NCBI RefSeq assembly: GCF_004792655.1
Contig: NZ_SRZC01000005.1
Location: 62,001-126,000, forward strand
Reading direction: 5' to 3'
DNA: 64,000 nucleotides
Source: Palleniella muris
Lineage (GTDB): Bacteria > Bacteroidota > Bacteroidia > Bacteroidales > Bacteroidaceae
The position numbers and the translations under genes are program-made. The notes under the pieces were generated by a model that was not told where the DNA came from, made no database searches, and saw only the letters and a list, made by a program, of their open reading frames with translations. Positions 27,053-35,607 of the stretch are shown here, one piece after another (position 1 is the first letter of the stretch; each line of letters starts with the position of its first letter).

Positions 27053-27944
27053 GACCCATAATGTTTATGAACACATCTTCTATATTAGGACTTATTCCTT
27101 TGACCTCAGCCACTCCTGAGACAGCGGCGAGGACTGAGGCGGAAAGCCGCTCTTCGGCAAAGACATGGATATACTCGCCGAAAAGTACCGCGTCACGCAC
27201 TCCTGCCGCATGGCGCAGGTTCTGCAATGTGCGGTAATTGTTCTCGCCACGCACGGCATACACCGGCATGTCGTTGCGTGACAGTATCTCATCTAAAGAG
27301 CCTGTCTCAAGGATGCGTCCGGCATTCATCAGCGCAATCCGGTCACACCGCGAAGCCTCGTCCATGTAAGGAGTGGAGACGATAATCGGCATGCCGCCCT
27401 GCTTTATTCCCGAGAGAATGTCCCAAAATTCGCTGCGCGAGACGGCATCGACACCCGTCGTAGGCTCGTCAAGGAAGAGGATTTCGGGCTTATGAATCAG
27501 CGCGCAGCAGAGTGCGAGTTTCTGTTTCATGCCGCCGGAGAGCTTGCCTGCACGACGGTTCCTGAATGGTTCGAGCTGCCTGTAGACAGGCTCCACCATG
27601 CCGAAATTGTCGGAAACCCGCCCTCCGAACAGCGAAGCATAGAACCGAAGGTTTTCCTCCACGGTGAGATCGGGGTAGAGTGAGAACCTTCCGGGCATAT
27701 ATCCTGCCCGGAAGCGGATAGCGCGCGGATTGCCGATGATGTCGAAACCGCACACCTCCGCCCGCCCTTCGTCAGGCAGCATAAGGGTGGTGAGTATGCG
27801 GAAAAGGGTGGTCTTGCCGGCTCCGTCCGGTCCTATGAGCCCGAAAATCTCACCGCGCGCCACATCAAGGCTAACACTGTCGAGAGCCTTCAACGCCCCG
27901 AAACTCTTCGTTATGCCTTCCGTATGTATCGCAAAACTGTCCAT
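27039..27944 (-). CDS. ABC transporter ATP-binding protein (first ATPase)
   Basis: 301 residues. Walker A is GPDGAGKTT (about 38-46), signature LSGGMKQK, Walker B ILFLDEPTTGVDA, and a switch region PYMDEASRC in which the usual His is replaced by Pro (VSTPYMDEA). About 70 residues follow the ATPase core (VRGENNYRTLQNLRHAAG, a regulatory domain common in multidrug ABC-2 ATPases). It is third from the 5' end of the genes after the regulator and pairs with the second ATPase. Confidence 0.92.
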   Translation of the reverse strand: MDSFAIHTEGITKSFGALKALDSVSLDVARGEIFGLIGPDGAGKTTLFRILTTLMLPDEGRAEVCGFDIIGNPRAIRFRAGYMPGRFSLYPDLTVEENLRFYASLFGGRVSDNFGMVEPVYRQLEPFRNRRAGKLSGGMKQKLALCCALIHKPEILFLDEPTTGVDAVSRSEFWDILSGIKQGGMPIIVSTPYMDEASRCDRIALMNAGRILETGSLDEILSRNDMPVYAVRGENNYRTLQNLRHAAGVRDAVLFGEYIHVFAEERLSASVLAAVSGVAEVKGISPNIEDVFINIMGHGKK

Positions 27945-27963
27945 AATGATAAATTCCTGTGGT

Positions 27964-28860
27964 TTACAGCCTTACGTTCCCGTATCCGCCAATCTTCAGC
28001 CTGCCGTCGTTTGCCACCGCGATTTTCACCGCATAGACAAGGTTGGAGCGCGAATCCTGCGTCTGGATGTTCTTCGGAGTGAACTCACTCTCGGAAGAAA
28101 TCCATGTCACAGTCCCCGGATACTCATAGAGTTCCTCACCGCCGAAGTTGGCAACAACAGTCACCTTCTGCCCAAGCTTTATCCCTGCCAGCTGCTCAGA
28201 GGTGAAATACGCCCTCAGATAGATTCTACTCAGGTCGGCAATCTTCAGCAGAGGCTTTCCCGGCACGGCATATTCCCCTGCCTCACAGTACTTTGTCAGC
28301 ACCGTTCCGGCTATGGGCGAACTTATCCGGCAGTCAGCGATGAGGTCGGCAACCTGCTCTATCTGTGCGTTAATGGCTGCCGACGACTCGTCAATGGAAG
28401 CAGTGTTTGTCCTCAATGCCGAATGCTTTGCGGCGATTGTCTGTTCAAGAACCTCTATTCCGGCATCGATGTCGTCAAGCTGCTTTTGCGTTGCCGCACC
28501 TTCGGCGAGAAGGTTCTTCACACGCTCACGCTCATGGATTTGCTTCTTCAGCTCCCTCTTCGACGCTGCAAGCTGCAATGCGATGTCCGGCCGCGAGACA
28601 TTGGAAGCCGACTGCCTGTACACCAGTTGCCGGAGCTGGTGGTGCAGTTGTGTCGTGTCTATGAGGGCAATCGCCTCGCCAACGGTGACGGTGTCGCCCT
28701 CGGCAACGCCAAACTCAAGTATCTTTCCTGACGTTTCGGCAGACAAAGTGAGGTCTGTAGCCTCGAAATTGCCGTATGCGTCATACTGTTCTTTCTGTCC
28801 ACACGCCGCCAATGCCATGGCAGCCATTGCGAGAACCGCTGTCTTTACTATGCTTTTCAT
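27964..28860 (-). CDS. HlyD-family periplasmic adaptor (lipoprotein)
   Basis: 298 residues. A lipoprotein signal (MKSIVKTAVLAMAAMALAAC, Cys20) anchors it in the inner membrane. It has the membrane-fusion order: first half lipoyl (SAETSGKILEFGVAEGDTVTVGEAIALIDTT), a coiled-coil hairpin (about 85-160: KRELKKQIHERERVKNLLAEG), second half lipoyl (CRISSPIAGTVLTKYCEAGEYAVPG), then a beta-barrel (LRAYFTSEQLAGIKLGQKV). It links the ABC permeases to the TolC-like channel. It overlaps the TolC gene by 4 bp. Confidence 0.93.
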   Translation of the reverse strand: MKSIVKTAVLAMAAMALAACGQKEQYDAYGNFEATDLTLSAETSGKILEFGVAEGDTVTVGEAIALIDTTQLHHQLRQLVYRQSASNVSRPDIALQLAASKRELKKQIHERERVKNLLAEGAATQKQLDDIDAGIEVLEQTIAAKHSALRTNTASIDESSAAINAQIEQVADLIADCRISSPIAGTVLTKYCEAGEYAVPGKPLLKIADLSRIYLRAYFTSEQLAGIKLGQKVTVVANFGGEELYEYPGTVTWISSESEFTPKNIQTQDSRSNLVYAVKIAVANDGRLKIGGYGNVRL

Positions 28861-30143
28861 TTGTTCCTTATGTGTGTTAGATTATAAATCGCCTTCAAAA
28901 GCTCTATCTTATGGAGCATGAAATCATTCTCCGCAAGTTCCTCGTCGGTGATTTTCTGAAGCAGGGATGTTGCGTCAAGGACTCCGTTGCGCAACTGTGC
29001 GCAGGCTGCCGATGTCACATTCCTCCTCAGTTCGACAATCTTTCCGTCGCTGTCCATCATCTCCCTCAGCGCCTCTATCCTTCCGAGACATTCCCTTTCG
29101 GCAATACTGTTGTTGAAGGTGAACGCCTTGCGGTCTGCCTCTACCTGCTCTTGTTGGAGGAGAATCTTGGAAAGGGAGTTCTTGCGAGTGTACAATGCAC
29201 CGAAATTCCACGACATTCTTATTCCTGCCATGAAGTTGAACGACAGGTCGCGCGACTGCATGTTCTTGAACATGTCATACCCCGGATAGCCATAGTAGCC
29301 GGACATGAACGCTCCGACATGCGGCATCACCGACGCCTTCACTCGCGACTGCTGCGACAGAAGGTGGCTGTTGCGTGCGTCAAAGAGGCGCATCTGCGGA
29401 TGTATAGTCCTCTTTGCCACTTCCAAGCCCTCTTCCGGAAGGACAAGGGTGCGTGCAGCCATTGGTTCACCGGTGAAGATTTCCATAACGCGGCGATAGC
29501 TTCCTATTGTCGCAACGAGCCGGGTTCGCTGCTGCTTCAAGGCAAACAGCCGCGCCTCTATCTGGTCACAGTCGCTCCGCATGGCAACACCGTTCCTGTA
29601 CATCGCCCTCACCTGCTGCAGCGTAGAGTCTACGAGGGCTGTAGACTTGTCGGTGGCGGCAATGCGATGCTCAAGCAACAGAATGGAGAAATACAGCTCT
29701 TCCACTCTTTCCTCCACCTCATAAAGCCTGACATCAAGGCTGCTTCTCTCCACCTCCGAAGCACTCCTTACCGAGCGGCGGTCAGCCTTTGACATCCCGC
29801 CGTCCCAGATTTGCTGCGTGACATCCACGCCTATGCGGTACTGGGTCTTGGCAAGTCCCGGATAACCAACGCCTTGTTGGGAAAGAATTTGCGTCAGCAT
29901 GTCGGGCAAGGCGGCAACCTCATTCTGCCACGTCACTTGTCCTGCCACCGTCCCCTGCGGCAGCCACACCTTCGCCGCATTGGAGAGGTCGAGATGCTTT
30001 ATCCTGTCCAACAGCCCATAGTTGGCTATTTCAGGATACCGGTCGGTGGCAAGACGCACACATTCGCCGATTGTCATCTTCTGCGCCACTGCCGGAATGC
30101 ACAGCGCGAGGGCTATGGCAAAAGAAAAAATCCTGTTTCTCAT
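28857..30143 (-). CDS. TolC-family outer membrane efflux protein
   Basis: About 428 residues from the ATG at 30143, which starts a signal peptide (MRNRIFSFAIALALCIPAVAQ). The mature protein starts KMTIGECVRLATDRYPEI, the typical TolC/OEP first helix, and has long helical repeats (RSASEVERSSLDVRLYEVEERVEELYFSILLLE). The longer frame would add 48 residues lying inside tetR and no signal peptide. The start overlaps the tetR stop by 4 bp (ATGA), so translation is coupled. It forms the outer-membrane duct of the efflux pump. Confidence 0.92.
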   Translation of the reverse strand: MRNRIFSFAIALALCIPAVAQKMTIGECVRLATDRYPEIANYGLLDRIKHLDLSNAAKVWLPQGTVAGQVTWQNEVAALPDMLTQILSQQGVGYPGLAKTQYRIGVDVTQQIWDGGMSKADRRSVRSASEVERSSLDVRLYEVEERVEELYFSILLLEHRIAATDKSTALVDSTLQQVRAMYRNGVAMRSDCDQIEARLFALKQQRTRLVATIGSYRRVMEIFTGEPMAARTLVLPEEGLEVAKRTIHPQMRLFDARNSHLLSQQSRVKASVMPHVGAFMSGYYGYPGYDMFKNMQSRDLSFNFMAGIRMSWNFGALYTRKNSLSKILLQQEQVEADRKAFTFNNSIAERECLGRIEALREMMDSDGKIVELRRNVTSAACAQLRNGVLDATSLLQKITDEELAENDFMLHKIELLKAIYNLTHIRNK

Positions 30144-30757
30144 TGTATACGTTTTAATATTGTCTCTACCGTTTCCCTCTTCCTCATCTCCATAAACTCG
30201 CCGTAACGCTCCTGCGGATAGCCCGCAACGACCATCATCATCGGGGATGCAAGGAACGGGAAGACATTCAGGCAGGCTATGTCGCAAAGCAGCATGGGGA
30301 CGTCAACCCTGCCTATCTCGCCCGCCTCGTGTGCCTTGTCGCACTCGCATTGCACCTCTTTCAGCTGCTCGCGGAACACCGGCGCCAATCCATTGACTGC
30401 TTCCCTGAACATCTCGGGGCGGGAATGGAGGGTCGTGAAGACAAACAACGGCAAATCCTTGTTGGCCATAAGGAAATCGAAATGCGCCTCTATGCCTTTG
30501 CATATCCTCTCCTTTATGCTGCCTTCCGCCCTGACTATCGGCACAAGAACCATGTCAAGGACATACTGCATCTTATCCTTGAACACGCATTCAAAGAGCT
30601 TCTCCTTAGTGCGGAAATAGTAATGGAGCATGGCGTGTGTCACACCGGCTTCCGCAGCTATCGACGCTGTCCGCGCACCGTCGAAACCTTTCAAACTGAA
30701 CTCCTTTATCGCAGCCTCCAGAATGCGCTGCTCTGTGTCCTTTTCGCTCTTGTCCAT
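30140..30757 (-). CDS. TetR-family transcriptional regulator
   Basis: About 205 residues. The N-terminal helix-turn-helix is TASIAAEAGVTHAMLHYYFRTKEKLFECVF (about residues 28-57), with a ligand-binding C-terminal domain typical in length. I chose the ATG at 30757 (MDKSEKDTEQRILEAA), as the longer frame would extend through the promoter. It is the first gene of the seven-gene efflux operon, and a perfect inverted repeat overlaps its predicted transcription start. The simplest model is autorepression of the whole operon, relieved by a toxic ligand. Confidence 0.92.
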   Translation of the reverse strand: MDKSEKDTEQRILEAAIKEFSLKGFDGARTASIAAEAGVTHAMLHYYFRTKEKLFECVFKDKMQYVLDMVLVPIVRAEGSIKERICKGIEAHFDFLMANKDLPLFVFTTLHSRPEMFREAVNGLAPVFREQLKEVQCECDKAHEAGEIGRVDVPMLLCDIACLNVFPFLASPMMMVVAGYPQERYGEFMEMRKRETVETILKRIQ

Positions 30758-30775
30758 ATCGCTATCTGTTTCGTT

Positions 30776-30789
30776 TAACAATTTTGTTA
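30776..30789. promoter_or_regulatory. Candidate TetR operator
   Basis: TAACAA-TT-TTGTTA, a perfect 6-bp inverted repeat centred between the -7 box (30793-30800) and the tetR start codon, at the expected transcription start. Position and symmetry suit a TetR-family repressor. Confidence 0.6.
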
Positions 30790-30792
30790 GTG

Positions 30793-30824
30793 CAAATTTA
30801 CACAGTTGAAGCCCACGTTCCAAA
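30793..30824 (-). promoter_or_regulatory. Promoter of the tetR-efflux operon
   Basis: On the minus strand: TTTG (complement of 30821-30824), 20 nt, TAAATTTG (complement of 30793-30800). Exact consensus. Confidence 0.8.
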
Positions 30825-30917
30825 TATTCTCGGTTAACTTTTGTCAATTCGCTGCATTTCAGTTTGAAAGAGGATAAATAACGATAAGAAAACACCGCCG
30901 TAAAGGACGGCATAACG

Positions 30918-30996
30918 AAAGGTTACCTTTCATGCTGCCAAAGGCTACCTTTTACACCACAAAAGGTAACCCTTCGCCATGCGAATCGTTACCTTT
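30918..30996. repeat. 22-bp-period quasi-palindrome array, locus 2
   Basis: 13-mers at 30918, 30940, 30962 and 30984: AAAGGTTACCTTT, AAAGGCTACCTTT, AAAGGTAACCCTT, AATCGTTACCTTT. The 22-bp period is exact and the spacers are 9 nt. It lies in the divergent gap between the tetR promoter and the ychF promoter. Confidence 0.9.
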
Positions 30997-31086
30997 CACT
31001 TCGTCACTCTTCCACCACTACAAAACGACTCCTTTATGCCTGTCACCATCATTATCTTTGCTTTTAGCTTAAATAATTGCAAATAA

Positions 31087-31118
31087 TTTGCCTGTCTGAC
31101 TATTTTTGCCTATATTTG
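31087..31118 (+). promoter_or_regulatory. Promoter of ychF
   Basis: TTTG at 31087-31090, 20 nt, TATATTTG at 31111-31118. Exact consensus, about 35 nt leader to the start at 31160. Confidence 0.8.
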
Positions 31119-31159
31119 CAGATTAAAATGAAATTAAAGATTATAAAGCATAAGAATCA

Positions 31160-32260
31160 ATGGCACTAAAATGTGGTATAGTAGGACTGCCTAACGTAGG
31201 CAAGTCAACACTTTTCAACTGTCTGTCAAGCGCAAAGGCGCAGGCGGCAAACTTCCCTTTCTGCACAATAGAACCTAATGTGGGCGTGATTACCGTACCG
31301 GACGAGCGACTGACAAAACTCGCGGAGATTGTCAACCCGGGACGTATCGTACCGGCAACATGCGAGATTGTAGACATCGCGGGACTTGTCAAGGGTGCAA
31401 GCAAGGGTGAAGGTCTCGGAAACAAATTCCTCGGCAACATCCGTGAGACGGACGCCATAATACACGTGCTCCGCTGCTTCGAGGATGACAACATCACACA
31501 TGTGGACGGGAACATCGACCCTATCCGTGACAAGGAAATCATAGACACCGAACTGCAACTGAAGGACCTTGAGACCATAGAAGCAAAGTATGCAAAGACA
31601 CAGAAGATGGCTTCCACGGGCAACAAGGACGCAAAGGTGGAGTTCACCGTGATGAGTGCCTACAAGGAATGCCTTGAGGCAGGGCGCAACGCACGTACAG
31701 TAACCTTCGAGAGCAAGGAGGAGCAGGACGCTGCAAAGAACCTTTTCCTGCTGACTTCAAAGCCTGTGCTCTATGTCTGCAACGTCGACGAGACAGCAGC
31801 GAAGGACGGCAACGAATGGACACGCAAGGTTGACGCTCTCGCAAAGGAGGAGGGAGCGGAATCAATGATTGTCGCGGCAAAGACAGAGGAGGACATCGCG
31901 GGCTTCGAGAGCTACGAGGACAAGCAGATGTTCCTTGAAGAACTCGGACTGGAGGAGTCCGGAGTGAACCGCCTTATCAAAAAGGCTTATGCCCTGCTTA
32001 ACCTCCAGACGTTCATCACAGCCGGAGAGATGGAGGTGAAGGCATGGACATACAAGAAGGGTTGGAAGGCTCCACAGTGTGCCGGAGTGATACACACCGA
32101 CTTTGAGAAGGGCTTCATCCGCGCCGAGGTGATAAAGTACGAGGATTACATCAACTACAAGTCGGAGGCTGCCATAAAGGAAGCCGGGAAACTCGGCATA
32201 GAGGGTAAGGAATATGTCGTGCAGGACGGTGACATCATGCACTTCCGATTCAATGTTTAG
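31160..32260 (+). CDS. ychF: Redox-regulated ATPase YchF (Obg-like)
   Basis: 366 residues, the standard length. P-loop GLPNVGKST (residues 8-16), switch II-like DIAGLVKGASKGEGLGN, and a C-terminal TGS domain (LQTFITAGEMEVKAWTYKKG, then VIHTDFEKGFIRAEVIKYEDY, ending DGDIMHFRFNV). YchF is a universally conserved ribosome-associated P-loop NTPase that prefers ATP and is linked to stress and translation. It has its own consensus promoter; lgt follows after a 119-bp spacer with a 10-bp-period repeat array. Confidence 0.97.
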   Translation: MALKCGIVGLPNVGKSTLFNCLSSAKAQAANFPFCTIEPNVGVITVPDERLTKLAEIVNPGRIVPATCEIVDIAGLVKGASKGEGLGNKFLGNIRETDAIIHVLRCFEDDNITHVDGNIDPIRDKEIIDTELQLKDLETIEAKYAKTQKMASTGNKDAKVEFTVMSAYKECLEAGRNARTVTFESKEEQDAAKNLFLLTSKPVLYVCNVDETAAKDGNEWTRKVDALAKEEGAESMIVAAKTEEDIAGFESYEDKQMFLEELGLEESGVNRLIKKAYALLNLQTFITAGEMEVKAWTYKKGWKAPQCAGVIHTDFEKGFIRAEVIKYEDYINYKSEAAIKEAGKLGIEGKEYVVQDGDIMHFRFNV

Positions 32261-32280
32261 TTGCAGAGGAAACATTGCGA

Positions 32281-32360
32281 AGCATGACATGACGAATCAT
32301 GATGCGACATGTTTAATCATGATACAACATACTTTGTCATGATTCATCATGCCGCATCAC
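32281..32360 (+). repeat. 10-bp-period CAT array in the ychF-lgt spacer
   Basis: Eight consecutive 10-mers end in CAT (the last in CAC): AGCATGACAT, GACGAATCAT, GATGCGACAT, GTTTAATCAT, GATACAACAT, ACTTTGTCAT, GATTCATCAT, GCCGCATCAC. Alternate units are also related at 20 bp (AATCATGAT). The array folds on itself: GATGCGACATG with CATGCCGCATC (10 of 11) encloses a second stem. Confidence 0.8.
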
Positions 32361-32379
32361 ATCCATAAAAAACAAAACC

Positions 32380-33282
32380 ATGAATCTATTCATCAACTGG
32401 AATCCTGACCTCGTGGCACTCCACCTCGGTCCGCTGTCCTTCAGGTGGTACTCCATTTGCTGGCTTATAGGACTGCTGGGGGCATACCTATGCGTCAGAC
32501 GGCTCTACATACAGCAGAAGTACGGCGAAGAGAAGTTCGAGCCGCTGTTCCTATACTGCTTTTGCGGAATAATCATCGGAGCACGCCTCGGCCACTGCAT
32601 ATTCTATCAGCCTGACTATTTCCTTGCATCGGCAAAAGGCGTGTTCGAAATGTTCATCCCCGTGCGACTCTTCGGAGACGGCATCATAGATTCCTTCTCC
32701 ACAGGGCAATGGAAATTCACCGGATACGAAGGACTCGCATCCCACGGAGGCTCCATCGGAGTACTCCTCGCTATATGGATGTACTGCCGGCACATGGGCA
32801 TGAAACTGTTCTCTGTGTTCGACATGGTCGCAATAGCCACACCGATAACAGCAACATTCATACGCCTCGGGAATCTCATGAACTCCGAAATCATAGGCAA
32901 GCCGACAGACCTACCATGGGCATTCGTCTTTGAGCGCGTAGACATGCTGCCACGCCACCCGGGACAACTCTACGAGGCTCTCTTCTACGCCTTCACCTTC
33001 CTCATCCTGTGGACTATCTACAGCCGTAACGACAGGCTCGCAATAACGGCAAAGAAAGAGGGAAGGAAGCATTTCATAGGCTCAGGACTTTATTTCGGCA
33101 TACTCCTGTTTGCCATCTTCACCTTCCGCTTCTTCATCGAGTACACCAAGGAGGAGCAGGTGGATTTCGAGAACGGCATGCTCTTCAACATGGGGCAACT
33201 GCTCTCCGTTCCGTTCATTCTCGTGGGAGCATTCTTCATCCTCCGCGGACTAAGAAAACAACAGCAGCCACATACTGTTTAA
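32380..33282 (+). CDS. lgt: Prolipoprotein diacylglyceryl transferase
   Basis: 300 residues with seven membrane helices. Lgt hallmarks are the catalytic-region GARLGHCIFYQPDYF, the LASHGGSIG block (with the essential His-Gly-Gly), the signature FIRLGNLMNSEIIGKPTDLPWAFVF and RHPGQLYEA. It transfers diacylglycerol from phosphatidylglycerol to the lipobox Cys of prolipoproteins, the first step of lipoprotein maturation, in the inner membrane. A 13-bp gap leads to the next small membrane protein gene. Confidence 0.97.
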   Translation: MNLFINWNPDLVALHLGPLSFRWYSICWLIGLLGAYLCVRRLYIQQKYGEEKFEPLFLYCFCGIIIGARLGHCIFYQPDYFLASAKGVFEMFIPVRLFGDGIIDSFSTGQWKFTGYEGLASHGGSIGVLLAIWMYCRHMGMKLFSVFDMVAIATPITATFIRLGNLMNSEIIGKPTDLPWAFVFERVDMLPRHPGQLYEALFYAFTFLILWTIYSRNDRLAITAKKEGRKHFIGSGLYFGILLFAIFTFRFFIEYTKEEQVDFENGMLFNMGQLLSVPFILVGAFFILRGLRKQQQPHTV

Positions 33283-33295
33283 TCCTAAAACAATC

Positions 33296-33742
33296 ATGAC
33301 AAACTACAACAGCAACGAATTCAACATCACTCCCGCCGTCATCAGGAACGTCCTTTGGGGAATAGGAGCAGTGATAGTGGTAACAATCAGTATGGCATTC
33401 ATCCGCCCGTGGTACAACGTATGGTCACAGGAGATGGAAGGCAAGGCGGAGTTCGCCAAGGCAGAACAGAACCGCAAGATAAAGATTGAGGAAGCACGCG
33501 CCAACCTTGAGGCTGAGAAACTCAATGCCCAGGCGGAGATTGAGCGCGCAAAAGGTGCTGCCGAGGCAATAAGGATAGAGAACGGAAGCATCACTCCGAC
33601 CTACATCCAGTACCTTTGGGTGCGCCAGCAGTCGGACCTGAGCAACAAGACCGTCATCTATGTGCCTACCGAGACCAACCTCCCTATCCTTGAGTCGACA
33701 CGCATGAACAACCTGTTCCAAAACCGGGACAGCAACCAATAA
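33296..33742 (+). CDS. Small membrane protein with SPFH/stomatin-like C-terminal helix
   Basis: 148 residues. One membrane helix (about 17-37: VLWGIGAVIVVTISMAFI) is followed by a long Ala/Glu/Lys coiled coil (about 45-90: AEQNRKIKIEEARANLEAEKLNAQAEIERAKGAAEAIRIE), then YIQYLWVRQQSDLSNKTVIYVPTETNLPI. The second half reads like the C-terminal tail of stomatin/prohibitin proteins, in which AEIERAKGAAEAI and the V-I-Y-V-P strand are typical, but the SPFH domain itself is missing. It could be a stand-alone scaffold or a shrunken prohibitin relative. It follows lgt closely and ends at a terminator. Confidence 0.85.
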   Translation: MTNYNSNEFNITPAVIRNVLWGIGAVIVVTISMAFIRPWYNVWSQEMEGKAEFAKAEQNRKIKIEEARANLEAEKLNAQAEIERAKGAAEAIRIENGSITPTYIQYLWVRQQSDLSNKTVIYVPTETNLPILESTRMNNLFQNRDSNQ

Positions 33743-33748
33743 TACACA

Positions 33749-33807
33749 AATCTCCAACAACTGCTTATAATGTATGTTACTTACAAGCAACTGTTGGAGA
33801 TTTTTTT
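33749..33807 (+). terminator. Terminator of the ychF-lgt run
   Basis: 16-bp stem with two internal mismatches (33751-33766 with 33785-33800), then TTTTTTT at 33801-33807. Confidence 0.85.
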
Positions 33808-33911
33808 AGCAACAACACAGGAATAATGGCATAAGAATCACCTTGCCGTGCCCCATACACCACACCTGACATTGTGCAATCTTGCATACATACTTATATA
33901 GTGCAGAATTG

Positions 33912-35591
33912 TCATGGGTAGCGCATTCCCCTTTGGCGCAGCATGCCAATGTCCTCTGAATCAAGCCCTATCTTGTCGAGAGGGACAGGCTTGTTGTGAT
34001 CATTGAGGTAATGGCGAGGCGTCTCCGTGTACATTCCGCCTGCCACGGAAAGACTGTCATTGCGGCAAGGGGTGGCGATGCCTGCCATGGAAAGCAGGGT
34101 ATGGAACACTACAGCGTTGCTTGCCACACTCTTACGCGCATTGGCAGCGAGTGCAGCCGGCACGCTTGGGAAAGCCTGACGATAGGCTGGTGATGTCCAG
34201 ACGATGAACGGCACATGCATATCGTAATAGGACGGCACAGGTGAGGCATGGAGGAACAACCCGCGATTGTCGTCGAAAATGTTCTCGCCATGGTCAGAGG
34301 TATAGAGCAGGGCAGACACGGCTCTGCTCTTTTCGAGCAGTCCGATGATGTACGAGAGAAACTTGTCCGTCTGCCGGATGGTGTTATCGTATGCGTTCAC
34401 AAGTTCACTTCTGTTGGACGCTATGGCTTCCGTGGCATCGTCAGGGCGGAACACTGCCGCATTGCGCGGATAGCGTTCGCGGTAGTTGAAGTGCGAGCCA
34501 TAGGTGTGAAGGACAATGAACAGCTTCCTGTAGCCCTTTGTCATGGTCTTTTCAACCATGTCCGCCAGACGGTCATCGGAGATGTTCTCCGCATCCTTTG
34601 CTCCGTCCTTGATGAACTTCCACTCATCCGCCTCCATACCGAAGATGTCGATGAACGAACGGTTCGGTCTCTGGTTGGAGAAAAAGGCGGTATGGAAACC
34701 GGCTTCGCGGAATGCCGTGATGATACTCTTCTCACGATAAATGCGGTCATAATCCTCTGCAGAAGCGGCAGAGAGGAGCATCGGCACACTCTTGTGGGTT
34801 GTGTTTGACTGTGTGAGGACGTCAGTGAACACACTGACTCCCTGCATCTTTGAGAGCCTTGGAGTTGTGTTGCGGCCATATCCGTAGACACCGAAATTCA
34901 TGGCGCGTGCCGTCTCTCCTATGACAAAGACATAGACTTCCGTGCTGTCTTTGGCATGTGTAGGTCTGGCGTTGAAGGTGAATCCCGCCGAAGTCTCTGC
35001 ATAATGTGCCGTGGCATCAGACCTTTCCACGGCAAGGACAAGGTTGTAACAGACATTCACAGGGTACATATCGTTCTCTATCCTATAATCCTCATCGGTG
35101 GCATAAGCTACTGCCAGAACCGCCACTCCTGCTGCAAGCAAGGCAGAAGCGAGCTTGCGCTGCCGGCGGATGAACGCCTTTTCGAGTGTTTCTTTCCGCC
35201 TTAAGGAGCACGTACCAAGCACAAGTACGGGGATATAGACGACAACCACCGTGGCTACAGCCGGCACAAGATTGTCAAGAAGCTCAAGAGCCTCACCGGG
35301 ATTGGTGGTGACAAGGTTTAGGAACATGTCCACTGCTATCACGGAACGTCCGAAGAGGTAGAGCAGAACTATCTGGAATGCCGCGAAGAAGATAAGCGGG
35401 AAGAGTGCCCACACCATCCTTCCCGGACGGCGTGAGAGAGTCATCGCAAGCCATACGGCAGCGACTGGCACAAGAATGTTCGCCAGTTTGCCGGGCAAGG
35501 ACATGCTCTCGGTGAAGCAAAGGGCTATGTTTGGCATTGCCAGCACTATCACCATGATGGCGAAAAGGTGGCGTGGAGAAAGTTTTTTCAT
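33912..35591 (-). CDS. Phosphoethanolamine transferase (EptA-like, sulfatase fold)
   Basis: About 559 residues. Five N-terminal membrane helices (residues 1-180) precede a periplasmic alkaline-phosphatase-fold domain. Catalytic features are VFVIGETARAMNFGVYGYGRNTTPRL (metal-binding Glu, region of the Thr nucleophile), THKSVPMLLS, YTSDHGENIFDDN (Asp-His metal ligands) and FLHASP (second His). Such enzymes move phosphoethanolamine from phosphatidylethanolamine to lipid A or other glycans, which lowers surface charge and can give polymyxin resistance. Whether lipid A is the acceptor here is unproven. I start at the ATG at 35591 (MKKLSPRHLFAI); the ATG at 35630 is within the repeat array. It is downstream of the Omp85-type gene on the same strand. 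Confidence 0.9.
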   Translation of the reverse strand: MKKLSPRHLFAIMVIVLAMPNIALCFTESMSLPGKLANILVPVAAVWLAMTLSRRPGRMVWALFPLIFFAAFQIVLLYLFGRSVIAVDMFLNLVTTNPGEALELLDNLVPAVATVVVVYIPVLVLGTCSLRRKETLEKAFIRRQRKLASALLAAGVAVLAVAYATDEDYRIENDMYPVNVCYNLVLAVERSDATAHYAETSAGFTFNARPTHAKDSTEVYVFVIGETARAMNFGVYGYGRNTTPRLSKMQGVSVFTDVLTQSNTTHKSVPMLLSAASAEDYDRIYREKSIITAFREAGFHTAFFSNQRPNRSFIDIFGMEADEWKFIKDGAKDAENISDDRLADMVEKTMTKGYRKLFIVLHTYGSHFNYRERYPRNAAVFRPDDATEAIASNRSELVNAYDNTIRQTDKFLSYIIGLLEKSRAVSALLYTSDHGENIFDDNRGLFLHASPVPSYYDMHVPFIVWTSPAYRQAFPSVPAALAANARKSVASNAVVFHTLLSMAGIATPCRNDSLSVAGGMYTETPRHYLNDHNKPVPLDKIGLDSEDIGMLRQRGMRYP

Positions 35592-35607
35592 TGCGTTGTT
35601 TTGTTGT

